From Rhodospirillales bacterium (GTDB lineage Bacteria > Pseudomonadota > Alphaproteobacteria > Acetobacterales > Acetobacteraceae), in assembly GCA_017304945.1 (NCBI GenBank), contig JAFKLG010000095.1:49626-95749 (forward strand): a DNA stretch of 46,124 nucleotides, given 5' to 3'. Every line of letters starts with the position of its first letter. The first letter of the stretch is position 1. Of the stretch, positions 1 to 9,886 are shown piece by piece. Below the pieces are notes generated by a model. It did not search any database. It was not told the DNA's origin and saw only the letters and a program-made list of their open reading frames with translations. Made by a program: the position numbers and the translations under genes.

Positions 1-165
1 TGACGGCGTGTGGCAAGGTGCCGGTGGGGTGGCCGGGTCGAGGCCCGGCCATGACGGCGTATGGCAAGGTGCCGGTGAGGATGGCCGGGACGAAGCTCGG
101 CCACGACGGCGTGTGGCAAGGTGCCGGTGGGGTGGCCGGGTCGAGGCCCGGCCATGACGGTCGAG
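1..165. repeat. REP-like tandem repeat, about three 51-52-bp units
   Basis: Three near-identical units begin at about 1, 52 and 104. Each carries a GTGTGGCAAGGTGCCGG segment followed by a palindromic core (TGGCCGGG, short loop, CCCGGCCA) and ends in TGACGG. The array runs off the left edge of the window, so its full copy number is unknown. The core is the same as in the array at 34448-34813, but in the opposite orientation. It lies directly upstream of cobT. Short frames through it are repeat-derived and not credible genes. Confidence 0.85.
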
Positions 166-199
166 GCGGATACAGGTCGGCGGTGACGGAACGGGCGGG

Positions 200-2022
200 A
201 TGAGCGGAAGCAAGCAGGACAACACACGGGCGGAAGAGTTCAAGCGCGCCACGGCCGGCGTGCTGCGGGCGATCGCCGAACAGCCCGACGTGCAGGTGGC
301 GTTCCAGCCGGGACCGTCCGGCGTCTCCGGCAAGCGCGCACGGCTGCCGCTGCCCACCCGCGCGCTGCCGGCGAACGAGATGGCGCGGCTGCGCGGCCAG
401 TCCGACGCGCTCGCGCTGCGGCTTCGCCACCACGACGACGCGCTGCATGCCGAACGCATGCCGGCGCGGCGGGAGGCGAAGGACGCCTACGACGCGCTGG
501 AGCAGGTGCGGGTGGAAGTCGTCGGCGCCCGCCACATGGCCGGCGTCAACGCCAATCTCCGCGCCAAGCTGACCGAGGAATGCGAGTCCGAAGGCTACGA
601 CCGCATGACCCGCAAGGATCAGCTGCCGATCGACAAGGCGCTGGCCCTGCTCGCGCGGGAGAAGCTGTCGGGCGAGCCCGCCCCCGAACCGGCGCAGCGC
701 GTGCTGCAGATGTGGCGCGACACGCTGGGCGAGTCGGCCGACCAGGCGCTGTCGGAGATGACCAGCGCGCAGGACGACCAGACGGCCTTCGCCCGCGCCA
801 CCCGCAAGCTGCTGGCCGCGCTCGATCTCGCCGAGGCGGAATCCGAGGCGGATCCGAACGACGAGAACGACCAGGGTGAGGAAGGCGGCGAGCAGTCCGG
901 CCAGCAGGACAACAGCCAGGACGGCGAAGGCCAGAGCCAGTCCGAGTCCGAGTCCATGCTGGGCGCCCAGCCGGAGGAGATGGAGGGCGAGGCGGCTGAC
1001 GACGACGGCTCCGAGTCCGAGGATGAGGCCGCGGTCGCCGAGGGCGACGACCGTCCGGGTGGCCCGCAGCCACGGCGCGAGCGCCAGGTGGTCGACGACC
1101 AGGCGGTCTATCGCGCCTATACGCGCATCTACGACGAGGAAATCGAGGCCGAGGACCTCTGCGACGCGGACGAGCTCGCGCGGCTGCGCCAGCAGCTCGA
1201 CCAGCAGTTGCAGCATCTGCAGGGCGTCATCTCGAAGCTCGCCAACCGGCTGCAGCGCCGGCTGCTGGCGCAGCAGACCCGCTCCTGGGAGTTCGACCTC
1301 GAGGAGGGGCTGCTGGACGCCGGCCGCCTCGCCCGCGTTGTGATCAACCCGATGCAGGCGCTGTCCTACAAGCGGGCTCCATGCGCGGCCGGCCGATCAC
1401 GGTGGCGGCGATGTGTGGCGACATCCTCGCCCGCACGCTGGAGCGCTGCGCCGTCAAGGTCGAGGTGCTGGGCTTCACCACGCGCGCCTGGAAGGGCGGG
1501 CAGAGCCGCGAGAAATGGGTGCAGGACGGCAAGCCGCGCAATCCCGGCCGGCTGAACGACCTGCGCCACATCGTCTACAAGGCGGCGGACGCGCCCTGGC
1601 GACGCGCGCGCAAGAATCTCGGCCTGATGCTGCGCGAGGGGCTGCTGAAGGAGAACATCGACGGCGAGGCGCTGCTCTGGGCCTATCGCCGCCTGCTGGT
1701 CCGCCCGGAACATCGGCGGATCCTGATGGTGATCTCCGACGGCGCGCCGGTCGATGACTCGACGCTGTCGGTGAACCCGGGCAACTACCTCGAGAAGCAT
1801 CTGCGCGAGGTGATCCGCGACATCGAGGCGCGCGACCTGGTGGAGCTGATCGCGATCGGCATCGGGCACGACGTCACCCGCTATTACCGTCGCGCCGTCA
1901 CCATCGTGGACGCCGAGGAGCTGGGCGGCACGATGATGAAGAAGCTGACCGAACTGTTCGACGAGGACATGGAGGCAGCCTGGGCGCGCGCTGCCGGAGA
2001 ACGCGCCGCACTGGTGGTCTGA
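200..2022 (+). pseudogene. cobT: Cobaltochelatase subunit CobT, frameshifted by an internal deletion
   Basis: CobT is the large AAA-partner subunit (with CobS and CobN) of the aerobic cobaltochelatase that inserts cobalt into hydrogenobyrinate a,c-diamide in B12 synthesis. The first part (200 to about 1372) encodes the helical N-terminal region, a long acidic Glu/Asp/Ser/Gln linker (residues about 210-290) and the start of the C-terminal domain, ending NPMQALSYK. The second part, in another frame from about 1375 to 2022, resumes at [19 protein letters not shown] and continues through the von Willebrand A-type domain ([44 protein letters not shown]). In intact homologues roughly 19 residues lie between these points, including the DxSGS metal-site motif. 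Here about 55 nt are missing, which loses the Asp of that motif and shifts the frame. It is either a real lesion or an assembly error. No partner cob gene is visible. Confidence 0.9.
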
Positions 2023-2044
2023 GCCAGGGCGGCGCCTGCCGCCC

Positions 2045-2217
2045 GCAGTGGCTCGAGCTGGACGGCGCGCCCGCCCGCAGTGGCTCGAGCAGGGTGGCGC
2101 AAGCCCGCCCCAGGGAACTCCGATCGGGGCGGCGCAAGGCCGCCCCAGGGAACTCCGATCGGGGCGGCGCAAAGCCGCCCCAGGGGGACTCTGAGCGAGG
2201 CGCCCCCGGTCGTCTGA
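2045..2217. repeat. 32-35-bp direct repeats with GGCGGCGCAAGGCCGCC hairpins
   Basis: About five degenerate tandem units fill the gap between cobT and the convergent membrane-protein gene. Two nearly identical 35-bp units (2113-2147 and 2148-2182) each contain GGGAACTCCGATCGG and the self-complementary GGGCGGCGCAAGGCCGCCC. Two earlier units share GCAGTGGCTCGAGC, and a last diverged unit starts at 2183. Each unit can fold into a GC hairpin, so the cluster may end transcription from both sides, but there is no T-tract. It differs in sequence from the other repeats in the window. Confidence 0.75.
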
Positions 2218-2303
2218 GCAGGGCAGCCGTGTCGCTCGGCCGGCCTCCACCTCGCAGGCCGCCCGGCTCCCCTTGCCTCTCCCAGCAGCGGCGCAGATCC
2301 GCG

Positions 2304-4523
2304 TCAGTTCGGGTCGAAGCGGAAATTCATCAGATAGAGCCCGAGCAGGCGGGAGTCTTCGGAGTCGTGGCGGAAATCGATGGTGCGGATCGGATGGGCG
2401 ATCTCGAAGCGGACCAGATGAGTCCCATCCGAGAGCAGGCCGGCCGGGATCTCCGCCGTATACTCCCGCTGCGTGCCGCTATGGATCTGCCAGTGCGCCA
2501 CCACCGTGTCGTCGATCCGCACCGTCACCGCCTTCTCCGGCTGATCCGCCACCGCGTCCGCCCAGATCGTGAGCCGCATCGGTTCGGCGCCGACCCCCAC
2601 GAACCGCCCCGCCAGGATGGCCGTGTGGCCGCGCGTCCAGGCACCTTCCGGTTCGGCCCAGTACCAGCCCACCACCGCCTGGGGCGGCAGGTGATCGCCG
2701 CCCATCTGCACGAGCTGGCCGATCGGGAACAGCGGTTCCGCCGGCAGCGCCGGCAGGCCTGAGAGCGCACCGTCGTTGCGGGAGCAGGCTGCGTACTCCC
2801 CCACCATGCGGCAGTGGTCGATGCCGTCCGGCACCGCGCCGGCGGCATTGATCGCGTTCGGCATGAACAGCCGCAGCTCGCCGGGGGCGAGCGGTGCGGC
2901 GGCGATCTCGGCGCCCTCGCAATGGGTCGCGTCCGACTCGCGCGCGAGGTACATCGAGTTGACCGGCACCACATGGACGGAGGCGGCGCGCAGCACGCGC
3001 ATGAACGGCGGCGCGCTCGCCACCTCCCCGCAGGCCGCGGTGGGCCAGATCGTCACCCGCCGGTGCTGCGCGATCACCCGCTCGAGCAGGTGATCCTCGG
3101 CGGTCAGGGGCGCATGCGGCCCGGCCATGTGCGTGATGCCGCGCCGCAGATCCGTCGCGTCCGCCCATTGCAGGCCGGTGGCGACCACCAGGACGGGCAA
3201 CGCGACCCATCGCCGGTGCCCGCGCAGCGTCGCGACCACGGCGCCGATCAGCAGGAAATAGGTGACCGGCCAGAAGAACCGTCCGCTGGAGCGGAACTGG
3301 TGCATGAACTCCGGCACGTGCGGGATGCGGAACAGCAGGCTGTGCCCGGCATAGGCGGTGCTCGACACCGACAGGACCGTGAGCGCCACGCCGATCAGCC
3401 AGGGGCCGGCATGCCGGCGGATGGAACGGCCGACCGCGCGCGGGTCGGTGACGAGCATCACGGCCAGCAGCAGCAGCACCCCGGCTCCGAGATACTGGTA
3501 GCCCTCGTATTGCAGGCCGGTGGCGTCGACCCGCGGCGCGGGGCTGCCGACGATCGCCTGGTAGAGGAAGGACTGGAACGGGTAGACCGGCGAGATCAGG
3601 TTCATCGAGGCGCGGCCGAAGCCGCTGCCGGGGCTCTCGCCCCCATAGCCGAGGAGCAGGGCGAGCCCGGCGGTCGCCACCAGCGCGGCGGCGACCTGGC
3701 CCGCGACCGTCGCCCAGGGCGCGCGGCGCAGGCAGAGCGTGATCGGCGCCGCGACCAGCACGGTCGCCACCATCGCCAGCAGATAGGGGTGGATCAGCAG
3801 CGAGGCGCAGAGCAGGAGCAGCACCGGCCCCAGCCGTCCCCGACCGTCCGCCGTGATCCGCAGGTACAGCCCGATCGCGAACAGCAGCAGGAAATGCGAG
3901 CACAGTGCGATGTGCCCGACCCGGAACAGCAGCGTCGGCATGGACAGCGCCAGGAGGGCGACGAGCGCAGCCGGCAGCAGGCGCTTCTCCCCGGCACCGC
4001 GCAGCGCGTAGACGCCGGCGATGGGCTGCAGCAGGAAGGCGACCCCCAGCCAGGGATAGATCGTCGTGTAGCCCGCCGGCAGCATGCCGCGGAACAGCTT
4101 GGTCAGCAGTGCCGCGAGCGGGATGCTGTCGGTCAGCGAGATGTTGACGCCCTGGGGCGGCTCGAGCAGGCGCGTGACCAGCAGCGGCCAGCGCCACGCA
4201 TCGGCGATGAAGTAGCGCTGGCCGACGATGTGCTGCGTCACGTCGCCGGTCAGGAAGCTCTCGTCGATGCCGGTGCCGAGCGCGAGGCGCAACGTGACGA
4301 TCGTGACGACGAAGGTGACGCCGATCGCGGCCGCGATCCCGTAAGCCATCAGCGCGTTGGACGCCTTGCCGCGCGCGCTTGCAGCCGTGCCTGGCTCGGG
4401 GTCGAAAGCCTGTCGGGAGGTCTGATCGATCGAACCAGTCCTGGCCGTGGCGCCGCGGCCTGGCCCCCGGGGGGAGCCCGCCGCGCGCGCATAGGCAAAG
4501 CCTGTCCGGTCGGATCGCATCAT
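2304..4523 (-). CDS. Multi-spanning membrane protein, DUF6311/GT-C-like
   Basis: This 739-residue integral membrane protein has a short Arg/Ser-rich N-terminus, a first membrane segment near residues 58-82, and then about ten to twelve more hydrophobic helices up to about residue 450. A large extramembrane part follows. The loop after the first helix carries GDVTQHIVGQRYFI and PPQGVNISLTDSIPLAALL. This arrangement, an Asp-containing first loop followed by a soluble C-terminal half, resembles GT-C glycosyltransferase-like proteins of the DUF6311 type. That assignment is from recall of the family pattern, not a search. The last 100 residues look beta-rich and may form a carbohydrate-binding-like sandwich. 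Two consecutive ATG codons (4523, 4520) follow a GAGG. It lies downstream of pyrG on the same strand, about 190 bp away, and is probably a separate unit. Substrate unknown. Confidence 0.8.
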   Translation of the reverse strand: MMRSDRTGFAYARAAGSPRGPGRGATARTGSIDQTSRQAFDPEPGTAASARGKASNALMAYGIAAAIGVTFVVTIVTLRLALGTGIDESFLTGDVTQHIVGQRYFIADAWRWPLLVTRLLEPPQGVNISLTDSIPLAALLTKLFRGMLPAGYTTIYPWLGVAFLLQPIAGVYALRGAGEKRLLPAALVALLALSMPTLLFRVGHIALCSHFLLLFAIGLYLRITADGRGRLGPVLLLLCASLLIHPYLLAMVATVLVAAPITLCLRRAPWATVAGQVAAALVATAGLALLLGYGGESPGSGFGRASMNLISPVYPFQSFLYQAIVGSPAPRVDATGLQYEGYQYLGAGVLLLLAVMLVTDPRAVGRSIRRHAGPWLIGVALTVLSVSSTAYAGHSLLFRIPHVPEFMHQFRSSGRFFWPVTYFLLIGAVVATLRGHRRWVALPVLVVATGLQWADATDLRRGITHMAGPHAPLTAEDHLLERVIAQHRRVTIWPTAACGEVASAPPFMRVLRAASVHVVPVNSMYLARESDATHCEGAEIAAAPLAPGELRLFMPNAINAAGAVPDGIDHCRMVGEYAACSRNDGALSGLPALPAEPLFPIGQLVQMGGDHLPPQAVVGWYWAEPEGAWTRGHTAILAGRFVGVGAEPMRLTIWADAVADQPEKAVTVRIDDTVVAHWQIHSGTQREYTAEIPAGLLSDGTHLVRFEIAHPIRTIDFRHDSEDSRLLGLYLMNFRFDPN

Positions 4524-4555
4524 GCAGGAGCCTCGCTCGTCGTTGACGGGATGAC

Positions 4556-4573
4556 GGGACCTTCAGCGGTCCC
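4556..4573 (-). terminator. GC hairpin between pyrG and the membrane-protein gene
   Basis: A perfect 6-bp stem (GGGACC / GGTCCC) with a 6-nt loop lies about 140 bp past the pyrG stop. There is no clear T-run, so termination here is only a suggestion. The palindromic element at 4668-4717 could serve the same purpose. Confidence 0.25.
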
Positions 4574-4667
4574 GCGGGTCGGTCACGGGGACGAGCGACG
4601 CCGGGCGCGCCCGCTTGAGCATTTCCGGCTCACTTTCGCTCGCCGACCATGCTCGAAGCCTTTGCTT

Positions 4668-4715
4668 GATCGCGTGAGTCACGGCTCCGGCGAGTACGCC
4701 TCCGCCGATCACGCG

Positions 4716-4717
<2 letters not shown>
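4668..4717 (-). repeat. Stop-codon-abutting palindromic element, copy 1 (pyrG)
   Basis: A 50-bp imperfect palindrome whose outer arms are CGCGTGA and TCACGCG, with an inner GGCG/CGCC pairing. It matches copies at 22372-22418 and 36961-37010 at well over 80% of positions. Its right end supplies two bases of the pyrG TAG stop codon, so on the minus strand it starts exactly where translation ends. Similarity to copy 2 continues leftwards to about 4625 (CCGGCTCAC-TTT-GCTCGCCG). Possible roles are transcript 3'-end structure, terminator or mobile REP-type element. Confidence 0.8.
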
Positions 4718-6407
<1,690 letters not shown>

Positions 6408-6429
6408 TCACACATGCGTCCCGCGAGGG

Positions 6430-6948
6430 TCAGTTGGTGGGAACGGACGGGCCCTGCTGCGGCGCCGGGCTGCTGCCCGCGGCCGGCGCACCGGGCGTCG
6501 CGGCGCCCGGACCGGGCTTGGCGGGGCCGGAACTCGGGGCGCCGGACGCGGGGGCACCGGAAGCGGGGGCGCCCGAAGCCGGGGCGCCGGAGGGCGTGCC
6601 CGGGGCTGGGGTGCCCGGGGTCGGAGTGCCGGACGGGCCCGCACCCGGCGCCGGCGTCCCGCTCGAAGCCGGCGCGGGCGTGGTGGACGGGACGTCCAGG
6701 ATCGAGCTCCCCACCCCGCTGGTGCCGCGATTCATCAGCGCCAGCGTGAGCGAAAGCGCCATGAAGATCGTGGCCAGGATCGCGGTCGCCCGCGTCAGCA
6801 GGTTCGCGGTGCCGCGCCCCGACATGAAGGACCCCATGCCCTGCGCCGTGCCGATGCCCAGTCCGCCGCCTTCGCTGCGCTGGATCAGCACGACGCCGAT
6901 CAGCGCGAGCGTGACGAACAGGTGGATGATCAACAGGACAGTGGTCAA
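6430..6948 (-). CDS. secG: Preprotein translocase subunit SecG with a long Pro/Gly/Ala tail
   Basis: SecG is the small inner-membrane subunit of the SecYEG channel. The first 80 residues match the family: a membrane segment from about residue 3 to 22, the EGGGLGIGTAQGMG loop with MSGRGTANLLTRAT, and a second membrane segment at about 52-72. The remaining 85-90 residues are low-complexity Pro/Ala/Gly/Ser, including four near-exact SGAPA repeats, so the protein (172 aa) is much longer than the usual 75-110. The tail should be cytoplasmic or periplasmic according to SecG topology, and is probably disordered. It lies between tpiA and pyrG, 115 bp after tpiA, on the same strand. Confidence 0.93.
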   Translation of the reverse strand: MTTVLLIIHLFVTLALIGVVLIQRSEGGGLGIGTAQGMGSFMSGRGTANLLTRATAILATIFMALSLTLALMNRGTSGVGSSILDVPSTTPAPASSGTPAPGAGPSGTPTPGTPAPGTPSGAPASGAPASGAPASGAPSSGPAKPGPGAATPGAPAAGSSPAPQQGPSVPTN

Positions 6949-7063
6949 CGCAGGGTCCCTAGCGGGGGAGGAGTCGGGAAAGGCGGGGCCTTCTAGAGTG
7001 TTTTCGCCGGGAACGGAAGCGCGGCACGCCGCACCGCCGGCCGCCGCGCACCCGCGGGGCTGC

Positions 7064-7801
7064 TCAGTCGGGCTTCGCGGCGCGGGCGATCGCCAGGAAC
7101 TCGTCCGCCTTCAGGCTGGCCCCGCCCACCAGCGCGCCCCCGACATGCGGCACCGCCAGCAGCGCCGCCGCGTTGGACGCCTTCACCGACCCGCCATACA
7201 GGATGCGGATCCCCATGCCGGCATCGCCGAACTGGCGGACCAGCTCCTCGCGGATGAAGGCGTGCATCTGCGCGACGTCCGCCTCGGTCGCGGTCTTGCC
7301 GGTGCCGATCGCCCAGACCGGCTCATAGGCGACCACGCCGTCGAACGGCTTCGGCAGGCTGCCGGCGAGTTGCCAGCCGACCACCTCGGTCTCCTGCCCG
7401 CCGGCGCGCTGCTCCGCCGTCTCGCCGACGCAGACGATCGGCGTCACGCCGGCCGCCATCGCCGCCTGAGTCTTTTCGCGGATCAGCTCGTCGGTCTCGC
7501 CGTGGTTCTGCCGGCGTTCGGAGTGGCCCAGGATCACCCAGCTCGCGCCCACGTCGCGCAGCATCTTCGCCGACACGTCGCCGGTATGCGCGCCCTGTTC
7601 GGCCTGATGGCAATCCTGCCCCCCCACGGCCACCGGCGTGCCGGCCAGGATCTCCGCGACCGCCGCCACGTGCAGCGCGGGCGGGCAGACCAGCAGCTCG
7701 CATCCGAGTCCCTGGGCGCCGGCCGCCACGCCCTGGGCCAGCGCCGCGGCCTCGGCCTTGAGCCCGTGCATCTTCCAGTTTCCGGCGATCAGTTGCGGCA
7801 C
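7064..7801 (-). CDS. tpiA: Triosephosphate isomerase
   Basis: It interconverts dihydroxyacetone phosphate and glyceraldehyde 3-phosphate in glycolysis and gluconeogenesis. The 245 residues are a standard TIM barrel. The active-site Lys is in GNWKMHG near the start, the His in VILGHSERR, the catalytic Glu in [12 protein letters not shown], and the phosphate-binding loop in [11 protein letters not shown]. It is the first gene of a minus-strand tpiA-secG-pyrG run and diverges from the PpiD-like gene across a 161-bp gap. Confidence 0.98.
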   Translation of the reverse strand: MPQLIAGNWKMHGLKAEAAALAQGVAAGAQGLGCELLVCPPALHVAAVAEILAGTPVAVGGQDCHQAEQGAHTGDVSAKMLRDVGASWVILGHSERRQNHGETDELIREKTQAAMAAGVTPIVCVGETAEQRAGGQETEVVGWQLAGSLPKPFDGVVAYEPVWAIGTGKTATEADVAQMHAFIREELVRQFGDAGMGIRILYGGSVKASNAAALLAVPHVGGALVGGASLKADEFLAIARAAKPD

Positions 7802-7962
7802 CTCGGCGCTCCTTCCCTGGCGTTGTATGATGACCGTGCCCCTGACGCGGTGTGCCTGGGCAGTGCGCTGCTGCTAGCGCAAACCGGCCGGCTGGCAAAG
7901 CGGGGGCGGTGACCGTATGACTGCGCCGCCGCCCCGCTCCGGGGTGCAAGGGACCATTCTGG
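7802..7962. promoter_or_regulatory. Divergent promoter region tpiA / ppiD-trp block
   Basis: This 161-bp gap separates divergent genes and must carry both start regions. A TATGAT hexamer sits near 7826, but no convincing -35 partner is visible. It also holds a 15-codon frame starting at about 7831 with one Trp codon and several Cys and Arg codons. That is not rich enough in Trp to be called an attenuator peptide, and trpE lies 2 kb further on. Confidence 0.3.
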
Positions 7963-9870
7963 ATGATCACTGCCTTTCGCCGCTACCTGGACACCTGGGT
8001 CGTTCGCGCCTTCTTCCTCATCATGGTGGCGTCCTTCGTCCTGTGGGGCGTGGGCGACGTGATCCGTGGGGTCGGCACCACGACCTGGGTCGCCAAGGTG
8101 GACGGCGACCCGATCGAGACGCAGACCTTCCAGGGCGAGTTCACCCGCGCCATGGCGCTCGCCACCCGCGACCTGCCGAACGGGCAGGAGCCGACGCCCG
8201 AGATGCGCCGCCGCGTGGGTGACGAGACGCTGCAGCGGATCATCGGCCAGACGGTGCTGACGCAGGAGCTGCACGCGCTGCGCCTGATCACCCCCGATTC
8301 GGCGGTGCGCGAGGCGGTCATGGCGATCCCGGCCTTCCGCGGGCCCGACGGGTCGTTCAACCGCCAGGTGTTCGAGACCGTGCTGCGCAACAACGGGCTG
8401 AACGAGCCGCGCTTCCTCGACCTGATGCGCAACGACATCGCCCAGCGGCAGCTCATGGGCGCCGTCACCGCGGGCGCCACCGCCCCGGACACCGAGACGG
8501 TGCCGATCTACACTCAGGAGTTCGAGAAGCGCTCCGCCGACGTGGCCGAGTTCCCGATCGCCGCGGCCCCTGCCCCGCCCGCCCCGGACGAGGCGGTGCT
8601 GCAGCGCTGGTACGACAACCACCCGGATAGCTACGCGACCCCGGAATTCCGCAAGATCAAGGTGGTGGAGCTGTCTCCTCAGTCGCTCGCGAAGGATATC
8701 CCGATCACCGACGCCGACCTGCGCGCCGCCTATGAGGCGCGGAAGTCGGACTACGAGACCACCGCCACCCGCAGCGCCCAGGTGATCACCGCGCCCGACG
8801 AGGCCAAGGCCCAGGCGCTCGCCGCCAAATGGCGCGACGGCGCGGACTGGACCGCGATGCAAGCGGCGGCCAAGGCCGACGGGGCGACGGCGGTGGAGCT
8901 CGACGCCGCCACCCAGACGATGATCCCCGACCCCGACCTCGCCCGCGCCGTGTTCGCCGCCACGGCCGACACCGTCTCCGCCCCGATCAAGGGTCAGCTC
9001 GGGTGGTTCGTGGCCAGGGTGAGCAAGATCGTGCCGGGCAACACCCGCAGCTTCGACGAGGTGAAGGACGAGCTGCGCGAGAAGGTGCTGGCCGACAAGG
9101 CGGCCGACATCATCTACGACCGCGCCAACAAGCTCGACAACCTGCTCGCCAACGGCACCTCCTTCGACGAGCTGCCCGGCGATCTCGGCCTGGCCGGCCT
9201 GTCCGGCACGCTCGACGCGGAGGGCAAGACGACCGACGGCATGCCCGCGCCGATCCCCGGCGCGCCCGAACTGCGGAAGGCGATCGTCGCCGCCGCGTTC
9301 CAGACCCAGAAGGGCGATCCGCCCCGGCTGGTGGAGGTGCAGACGCCCTCGACCGGCGGCTCCGCCTATTATGCGCTGGAGGTGGAGGACGTGATTCCGC
9401 CCGGCGAGAAGCCGTTCGACCAGGTCAAGCAGAAGGTCGAGGACGATTGGGCCGCCGACCAGCAGCGCCATGCGGCCGAAACGCAGGCAGCCAAGATGCT
9501 CACCGCGCTCAAGGGCGGCCAGTCCTTCGCCGACGCCGCGACCGTCGCCGGCGTGCCGGTCCGGCGCACGCCCCTGGTCACCCGCGCCCAGGGCGCCGAG
9601 GGCATGCCGCCCGAACTGCAGCGCATCCTGTTCGGCCTGAAGCCCAACGAGCCCACCATGGTCGAGACGCCGGACGCCTTCCTGGTCGCGCTCCCCGCCG
9701 AGACGGTGGAACCCGACCCGAAGACCGATCCGGGCGGCCTCGAGCAGGCGCGGCAGGCCGTGCAGCGTTCGGTTGCGGCCGACCTCGCAACGGTGTTTAC
9801 CCAGGCACTGCGCCAGCGCGCCGACGTTTCCATCAACCAGCAGAACCTCAACAGCGTCGTTCAACCCTGA
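7963..9870 (+). CDS. ppiD: Membrane-anchored periplasmic peptidyl-prolyl isomerase/foldase, PpiD-like
   Basis: The 635-residue protein starts with a short cytoplasmic stretch and one membrane helix (about residues 14-33, FFLIMVASFVLWGVGDVI). A SurA-type N-terminal chaperone region follows (VAKVDGDPIETQTFQGEF, then RIIGQTVLTQELHALRL). The central section resembles a PpiC/parvulin module (IPITDADLRAAYEARKSDY, then QLGWFVARVSKIVPGNTRSFDEVKDELREKV). This is the layout of PpiD, which helps newly exported proteins fold at the inner membrane. Parvulin catalytic residues are poorly conserved in such proteins, so isomerase activity is uncertain. trpE begins only 16 bp downstream, so the two are probably co-transcribed, as in other alphaproteobacteria. 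Confidence 0.9.
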   Translation: MITAFRRYLDTWVVRAFFLIMVASFVLWGVGDVIRGVGTTTWVAKVDGDPIETQTFQGEFTRAMALATRDLPNGQEPTPEMRRRVGDETLQRIIGQTVLTQELHALRLITPDSAVREAVMAIPAFRGPDGSFNRQVFETVLRNNGLNEPRFLDLMRNDIAQRQLMGAVTAGATAPDTETVPIYTQEFEKRSADVAEFPIAAAPAPPAPDEAVLQRWYDNHPDSYATPEFRKIKVVELSPQSLAKDIPITDADLRAAYEARKSDYETTATRSAQVITAPDEAKAQALAAKWRDGADWTAMQAAAKADGATAVELDAATQTMIPDPDLARAVFAATADTVSAPIKGQLGWFVARVSKIVPGNTRSFDEVKDELREKVLADKAADIIYDRANKLDNLLANGTSFDELPGDLGLAGLSGTLDAEGKTTDGMPAPIPGAPELRKAIVAAAFQTQKGDPPRLVEVQTPSTGGSAYYALEVEDVIPPGEKPFDQVKQKVEDDWAADQQRHAAETQAAKMLTALKGGQSFADAATVAGVPVRRTPLVTRAQGAEGMPPELQRILFGLKPNEPTMVETPDAFLVALPAETVEPDPKTDPGGLEQARQAVQRSVAADLATVFTQALRQRADVSINQQNLNSVVQP

Positions 9871-9886
9871 AACAGCAGAGAATCCG

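Noticed and set aside
7831..7878. Tryptophan attenuator leader peptide before the ppiD-trp block
   Set aside because: The 15-codon frame has a single Trp codon and no following terminator/antiterminator pair is evident.
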